Assembly: GCA_024811115.1 (NCBI GenBank) | Contig: JAKOGH010000991.1 | Coordinates: 1-12,158 of the forward strand | DNA length: 12,158 nt | From: Terana coerulea | Taxonomy: Eukaryota > Basidiomycota > Agaricomycetes > Polyporales > Phanerochaetaceae | Reading direction: 5' to 3' | Shown: positions 8,475 through 12,158 of the stretch, piece after piece | Numbering within the stretch: position 1 is the stretch's first letter | Layout: every line of letters starts with the position of its first letter | Made by a program: the position numbers and the translations under genes | Notes under the pieces: model-generated | The model's database searches: none | The model's input: only the letters and a program-made list of their open reading frames with translations | Told to the model about the DNA's origin: nothing

Positions 8475-8492
8475 GGACATCATTCTGATGTG
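8475..8492 (+). promoter_or_regulatory. Palindromic promoter element of hydrophobin 4
   Basis: Identical over 18 nt to 3678-3695 upstream of hydrophobin 2, including the perfect inverted repeat ACATCA-TTC-TGATGT (8477-8491), about 300 nt before the TATA box. Confidence 0.55.
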
Positions 8493-8637
8493 CGGCGCGG
8501 GGAAAAAGGTGGACTCCACTTGGACAACGCCTCATGCGTTCCCGTCAGGGCACCATCTCGAAGAAGCGGTTCGCGTCTCTTGGTTTCAGTTCCGCTGCAC
8601 GCTAAGCTGTCAACGCACGAAAGGCGCGTGCCGCGAA

Positions 8638-8701
8638 CCAATCGCTACGCAGCGTGCAGAGCGGGGGTCCTCATCGTCACCGACATGGGCAGCGTGATTG
8701 G
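8638..8701 (+). promoter_or_regulatory. Paired CCAAT boxes of hydrophobin 4
   Basis: CCAAT at 8638-8642 (GAACCAATCGCT) and inverted ATTGG at 8697-8701 (GTGATTGGACGCCGCAG). Flanks match those at 3840 and 3888. The ATTGG-to-TATA distance is 94 nt, the same as in hydrophobin 2. Confidence 0.5.
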
Positions 8702-8790
8702 ACGCCGCAGACCGACGGCCATCTCAGACAGCACTCCGTTAGGTGCGTGCCAAATACAGGTATTGTTACCACCAGGATGCGTCTGAAGAG

Positions 8791-8798
8791 TATAAATA
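8791..8798 (+). promoter_or_regulatory. TATA box of hydrophobin 4
   Basis: TATAAATA, 102 nt before the ATG at 8893, preceded by CCAGG...GTCTGAAGAG as in hydrophobin 2. The leader downstream is pyrimidine-rich and ends CTTCCAAG just before the ATG. Confidence 0.75.
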
Positions 8799-8892
8799 TC
8801 TAGGGCGTGCTCGGTGAAAGGCCAGCAGTCTTCACTCCAGGACTACTTCGAGCTTCAGACTTCAGAACCTCTCAGCACTCATCTCTTCCAAG

Positions 8893-9428
8893 ATGTTCTC
8901 TCGTCTCACCGTCGTCTCCACTCTTGCCCTCGCTGTTCTTGCGGCCGCCACCCCTCAGGGCCTCGCTGAAAAGCGCTGGGGTTCGCCCACTACCACCCCT
9001 GCGACCACCAAGACGGTGACCGTCACCGCCCCGGGTTCCACTACCACCACTTCCGCTGGCAACTGCAACACTGGTTCCATCCAGTGCTGCCAGTCCGTTC
9101 AGTCGGTGAGTGTTGCCTGCATGCAACATGATCTGTGGGGCTTTCGTTAATCAACATTATTCGCAACGTAGGCCAGCTCTAAGGACGCTACTGCCCTTTT
9201 GGGCTTGCTCGGCGTCGTCGTCTCCGACGTCACTGCCCTCGTTGGCCTGACCTGCTCGCCCATCTCCGTCATCGGCGTTGGCAGTGGCTCTGCGTGCAAC
9301 GCCAGCCCCGTCTGCTGCCAGAACAACTCCTTCGTGAGTACTTGCAATTGGGTGCCAGCTGGTGCCGGCCTGACATTGAATTACAGGGTGGCCTCATCTC
9401 TATTGGTTGCGTTCCCATCACTCTCTGA
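8893..9428 (+). CDS. Class I hydrophobin 4 (intact)
   Basis: Secreted amphipathic surface protein, 138 residues, from exons 8893-9105 (71 codons), 9172-9333 (54 codons) and 9387-9428 (13 codons plus TGA). Introns are 66 and 53 nt with GTGAGT donors and TAG/CAG acceptors; intron 1 has a branch-like GTTAATC. Both are in phase 0. The signal peptide ([21 protein letters not shown]) is followed by QGLAEKR, a dibasic site, then WGSP, a Thr-rich linker ([17 protein letters not shown]) and the hydrophobin domain CNTGSIQCC...CVPITL. Spacing is C-x6-CC-x32-C-x13-C-x5-CC-x12-C-x5, class I. Third codon positions are strongly C/G in the exons, as in highly expressed fungal genes. The start is fixed by the signal peptide and by the CCAAG-ATG context shared with hydrophobin 2. 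A transposon lies about 200 bp downstream. Confidence 0.94.
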
Positions 9429-9576
9429 GCGAGAGGACAGCGTCAATGGTGAGCAAGCTTGAAATGCAGCCAACATGGTAGTTTGCTCATGCAGTGATTT
9501 ACTTAGGGCTTCGTTGAATCGTTTGTGCTTGTTGAGATTGATGATGTAGTCCCTCGCGTATGACTTACTGCTCATG

Positions 9577-9582
9577 AATAAA
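9577..9582 (+). terminator. Candidate polyadenylation signal of hydrophobin 4
   Basis: AATAAA about 150 nt after the hydrophobin 4 stop codon, in an AT-rich stretch ending about 35 nt before the transposon target site. Fungal poly(A) signals are loosely conserved, so this is only a candidate. Confidence 0.4.
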
Positions 9583-9615
9583 TCATTGATCATTGCCTTG
9601 GATTTCATTTGTGTT

Positions 9616-9624
9616 CGTTAGAAT
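9616..9624 (+). repeat. Target site duplication, left copy
   Basis: CGTTAGAAT, repeated exactly at 10296-10304 on the other side of the element. A 9-bp duplication is the hallmark length for Mutator-like transposons. Confidence 0.85.
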
Positions 9625-9730
9625 GGATAATTCTAATTGGAAACCCCGGTTTCCACAAGCGCCCGAGAAACCCACCCAAATCAGGAAGGCGTCGGGCGGC
9701 CTGGATAACAGGCGCCCACTAGCGTCGGCC
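9625..9730 (+). repeat. Left terminal inverted repeat
   Basis: Perfect match to the inverted right end for 25 bp, then imperfect: GAGAAACCCACCCAAATCAGGAAGG here against GAGAAACCCTCCCAAATCGGGGAAGG on the right arm read inwards. The inner limit is approximate. Confidence 0.8.
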
Positions 9731-10202
9731 AATATCAGAGGAGGATAGCTCATTCATCGCCATTTTAATGCACAAAAGCTCCACTTAAGGTTAATAAAAT
9801 AAGCATCAGCCAGCTCTAACATTATGTGTACTTGAATATACTATTTATCACCAACTGTTGGTTACTGTCGCTTATATGCAGCTTTTAGCTGATTTTTGAT
9901 CCAAGGTTCAACCTATGAATCAATAAATGCTGGGTGTATGCCTAATGTAGCCTGTATTGGTCCCTGAAGTTACACATACATTATTTAGACTGGCTGCATG
10001 GTCACAGAGTAAGAGAGTAAGCATTGGCATTATATCCGAAAGTAACAAGTTTGCTTATCAAAATGTGAGTACTGATGGCTTCTTCAGATATTCTACTGTT
10101 GCACCAGTGCTAACAGAATGGTACATAAAGCCTCAAAAATATATGGAATATTTGGCCTACACGTAGTGAGTACTAGTGCTGCATAGATTGCTTTTCATTG
10201 CT

Positions 10203-10295
10203 TCCGGCCTACCAGCGCCTATAGCTGAGCGTCCCGCCCCTTCCCCGATTTGGGAGGGTTTCTCCGGAACCCGGGGTTTCCAATTAGAATTATCC
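10203..10295 (-). repeat. Right terminal inverted repeat
   Basis: Inverted counterpart of the left arm. It is about 10 bp shorter because it lacks the small insertion in the left arm. The inner limit is approximate. Confidence 0.8.
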
Positions 10296-10304
10296 CGTTA
10301 GAAT
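10296..10304 (+). repeat. Target site duplication, right copy
   Basis: CGTTAGAAT, identical to 9616-9624. Confidence 0.85.
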
Positions 10305-11302
10305 GCTCTCGCCGAAGCCTGATTGTGAAGTACCAATGAGTGTGGTGGTGAGACTAGGTCTTGCTTGTGAAGATGCGCGAGATGCTAGCAACGGCACTAT
10401 GTGTAGCCGCAAATCTGCCCTGCTATACGGCTCGCCGTCGCTCGGATTTTCCGACATCAATAAAGCGCTTCAGGCCTGAAGATCTTAAGATGCCGATCGC
10501 CCTCCCTTGGAAGGCAACGGGTTTGCATATAACGTGTTCGCTGGAGACCAGAGCTAAGATGAGTGCAGTACGTCTCATAGAACACTCGATCGCGGACTGA
10601 AGTTTAGATATGAATGGCAGAACGGTGAAGAGTCACTAGTCACTAGTCAAGTGAGAACAAACTAACAACTGCTTTTGCACAACGTAAATGTAACATGCCG
10701 TCGGAGCGGCCTAAGTACTGTAGCGCGAGTTCGCAGCGCATCGCCGGCCCCGCCCCGTCGACCATATACATATGCCCAGAAGTTCATTAATCTCCGCCCT
10801 TCGAAAGGTGCGAACAGAATTCAACGCCTCTAGTGTTTTTCATGGAAACGCGAACAAAATGGCCCCAGAACACTGATACTGTGAGCGTGTGCTGCGGTAG
10901 TTGTGCGGGCACAGTGAGTAATTGAACTATACCTGCGGATATCAACGGACAGCTCGGAGAGAAGTCGCGGACATTGACGGCGAGAGCGAGCAGCGGATAT
11001 ATAACCGATGTCGCCGTTGAAACAGAGGAACTTGATGCTGGTCGAAAGCTGTTTAGAGCGCAGAAGCGGCGCGCGGGTCGCCGCTTCGAGGCTGTGCAAA
11101 GAAACACGGAAGGTTCAGTGCGCGTTGTGGGACCTTCGTGCAAGCAGCCCATGATAGAAAACAACTCGATATGCCGCGGCTACATGAGGCAATGTAAGAG
11201 CCCTGATTGTTGTATCAATTGCCTATGTACAACAACGATCAGGTAGCAAATGTGATGTCTGAAGACTAAGACGTACACCACTGTGCAAGCCCTCCACGCC
11301 TA
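10305..11302. other. Intergenic region downstream of SSL1, no recognised gene
   Basis: About 1 kb between the transposon and the SSL1 stop codon; its right end must include the SSL1 3' untranslated region. Open frames of 79-125 codons exist (10361-10600 plus; 10787-11164 and 10830-11099 minus; 10974-11246 plus), overlapping one another on opposite strands. None has a recognised domain or clear intron structure. A short direct repeat TCACTAG-TCACTAG-TCA occurs near 10632-10648. A small lineage-specific gene cannot be excluded. Confidence 0.4.
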
Positions 11303-12158
11303 TTACGTACCGCATCCAGGGCAGCAGTGCACGACGTCGTGCACGAAGACGTCGCAGTCCGTGCAGAAGTCGTACTTGCATACGGGACAACGATACCGAC
11401 CAAGCGGACTCACTCCTTCCGAGACGGGAGCTCCTGCTTGAGAAGCCCTTTCTTGGAACGCCACCGCGCAGGAATGGCACGTGAAACTCGGATGTGGGGT
11501 GTCAACCAGAGATGCACTGAGAGTATGATGAGTCGGATAGCTTGCAAAATATAAAGCTGATCACCTACACAGGTTGGTATGGCTTGACGGGAAAGAGGTG
11601 GTGGTAACTCCTAGCTAGATGCGGTGAGCTGACGATCATGAGGCCGCATATATCACAGTCCGTCGGCACGTCGCAGACTTTCGCGAAACATCTTGGGCAC
11701 AAGAAGCCTTCGCTCTTCAGCTCGGCGTGGCAGACGCAAAGACTTGGAGGAGACGTGACCGGCAGTCGAGTCGGGAAGCCCATCATCATCAGGTCAGCCG
11801 CCGGATTCGCTGTGCCGGGCCCAGCTGTGCGGGCGACCGCGCGTTGAGCAGGCGGAGGGATGAGCTCGAATAGAAGATCCTTGAAGTGCCCTTCGTTGAG
11901 CGCCACGCCAAACTGACCTGCCCTGGCACGATCAAGACAAGTTCAGTCATTCAGTGAGCATTGTGAGTCACGTACCGCCGGTTTTGTCGCAGAGCTCTCT
12001 GCATATCTTCATCTCCGCCGCGAGCGCGACCAGGGATATGCGAATCTTGTCCTTGACACATTCGTCTAGGGTGTCGTGGATGTTCCCTGGGTCGCAAGTG
12101 GTCAGGGAGCCAAAGATGACGGTGATTTCTCGCGACGAATGCGTTGGTAGATGGCTGT
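11303..12158 (-). CDS. SSL1: TFIIH core subunit p44/Ssl1, 3' part (runs off the right end)
   Basis: Subunit of the general transcription/repair factor TFIIH; it binds and stimulates the XPD/Rad3 helicase in transcription initiation and nucleotide excision repair in the nucleus. Exons on the minus strand: 12158-11976 (5' incomplete), 11917-11569, 11516-11303 (TAA). Introns are 58 nt (GTACGT...CAG) and 52 nt (GTAGGT...CAG). The visible part encodes 247 residues. The first segment is the C-terminal half of the von Willebrand A-like domain ([18 protein letters not shown], then [16 protein letters not shown] across intron 1). Next come [20 protein letters not shown] and a Cys-rich zinc-binding region with [17 protein letters not shown] and [11 protein letters not shown]. 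The last exon is the C-terminal C4C4 RING-like domain: FTCHSC...[20 protein letters not shown]...CCPGC. Splice phases join cleanly (GG at intron 1, V at intron 2). The N-terminal part, including the start, lies beyond the window. Confidence 0.95.

Larger units (their letters stand above)
5509..9428. repeat. Segmental duplication, unit B (hydrophobins 3 and 4)
   Basis: This is the right copy of the duplicated head-to-head pair, collinear with 742-4566 at an offset of about 4.8 kb. Hydrophobin 3 pairs with hydrophobin 1 (both have ATPNPQ, KRWGTP and a TTTVTVTAP linker). Hydrophobin 4 pairs with hydrophobin 2 (shared promoter blocks and start context). Both genes in this copy have unbroken reading frames, unlike the left copy. 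Confidence 0.85.
9625..10295. mobile_element. Non-autonomous Mutator-like DNA transposon (MITE), 671 bp
   Basis: The element starts GGATAATTCTAATTGG and ends with its exact reverse complement. The first 25 bp (9625-9649) and the last 25 bp (10271-10295) are perfectly inverted, and imperfect inverted similarity continues for about 90-105 bp from each end. The left arm carries a roughly 9-nt insertion (around ACAAGCGCCC) relative to the right. Perfect 9-bp direct repeats CGTTAGAAT flank it. Long terminal inverted repeats plus a 9-bp target duplication fit the Mutator (MULE) superfamily. No transposase is encoded: the interior (about 9735-10200) is clearly AT-rich and its longest frame (9957-10166, 69 codons) has no recognisable domain. 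The perfect target duplication implies a fairly recent insertion. Superfamily assignment is inferred from structure only. Confidence 0.85.

Noticed and set aside
9957..10166. Possible transposase fragment within the MITE
   Set aside because: No catalytic DDE-type or zinc-finger motif is visible in the 69 codons. The element is called non-autonomous.
10787..11164. 125-codon minus-strand frame between the transposon and SSL1
   Set aside because: It overlaps other frames on both strands, has no recognised domain and no homologous support within the window.

Overview
The window looks like nuclear DNA from a filamentous basidiomycete, most likely an agaricomycete. Three things point there: class I hydrophobin genes with the basidiomycete cysteine spacing, very short GT-AG introns (about 52-66 nt) in every gene, and a TFIIH p44 (SSL1) gene with fungal-type architecture. 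No bacterial features (operons, Shine-Dalgarno sites, CRISPR) are present.

Layout: (1) 1-741, no recognised gene. (2) Hydrophobin 1, minus strand, 742-1285. (3) A 2.8 kb non-genic gap. (4) Hydrophobin 2, plus strand, 4077-4566. (5) About 0.9 kb of non-genic DNA, 4567-5508. (6) Hydrophobin 3, minus strand, 5509-6046. (7) A second 2.8 kb gap. (8) Hydrophobin 4, plus strand, 8893-9428. (9) A 671-bp non-autonomous DNA transposon, 9625-10295, with long terminal inverted repeats and a perfect 9-bp target duplication, which looks Mutator-like. (10) About 1 kb with no recognised gene. (11) The 3' part of the SSL1/p44 gene, minus strand, running off the right end.

The hydrophobins form two head-to-head pairs, 1/2 and 3/4. 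Landmarks along the pairs (start codons, TATA boxes, promoter blocks, gap sequences) recur at a near-constant offset of 4.76-4.82 kb, so a whole divergent gene pair including its shared upstream region was tandemly duplicated. All four genes have the same three-exon structure (exon 2 = 162 nt and exon 3 = 42 nt in each) and identical cysteine spacing C-x6-CC-x32-C-x13-C-x5-CC-x12-C-x5. The right pair (3, 4) reads cleanly. Each gene of the left pair (1, 2) has exactly one 1-nt frameshift in exon 1, in both cases at a run of four C in the coding strand. That means either early pseudogenisation of the left copy or homopolymer base-call errors.

The products would be secreted, self-assembling surface proteins that coat hyphae or fruiting tissue. 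The conserved TATA boxes, CCAAT boxes and a palindromic element suggest strong, regulated promoters. SSL1 is an unrelated housekeeping neighbour (transcription and nucleotide excision repair).
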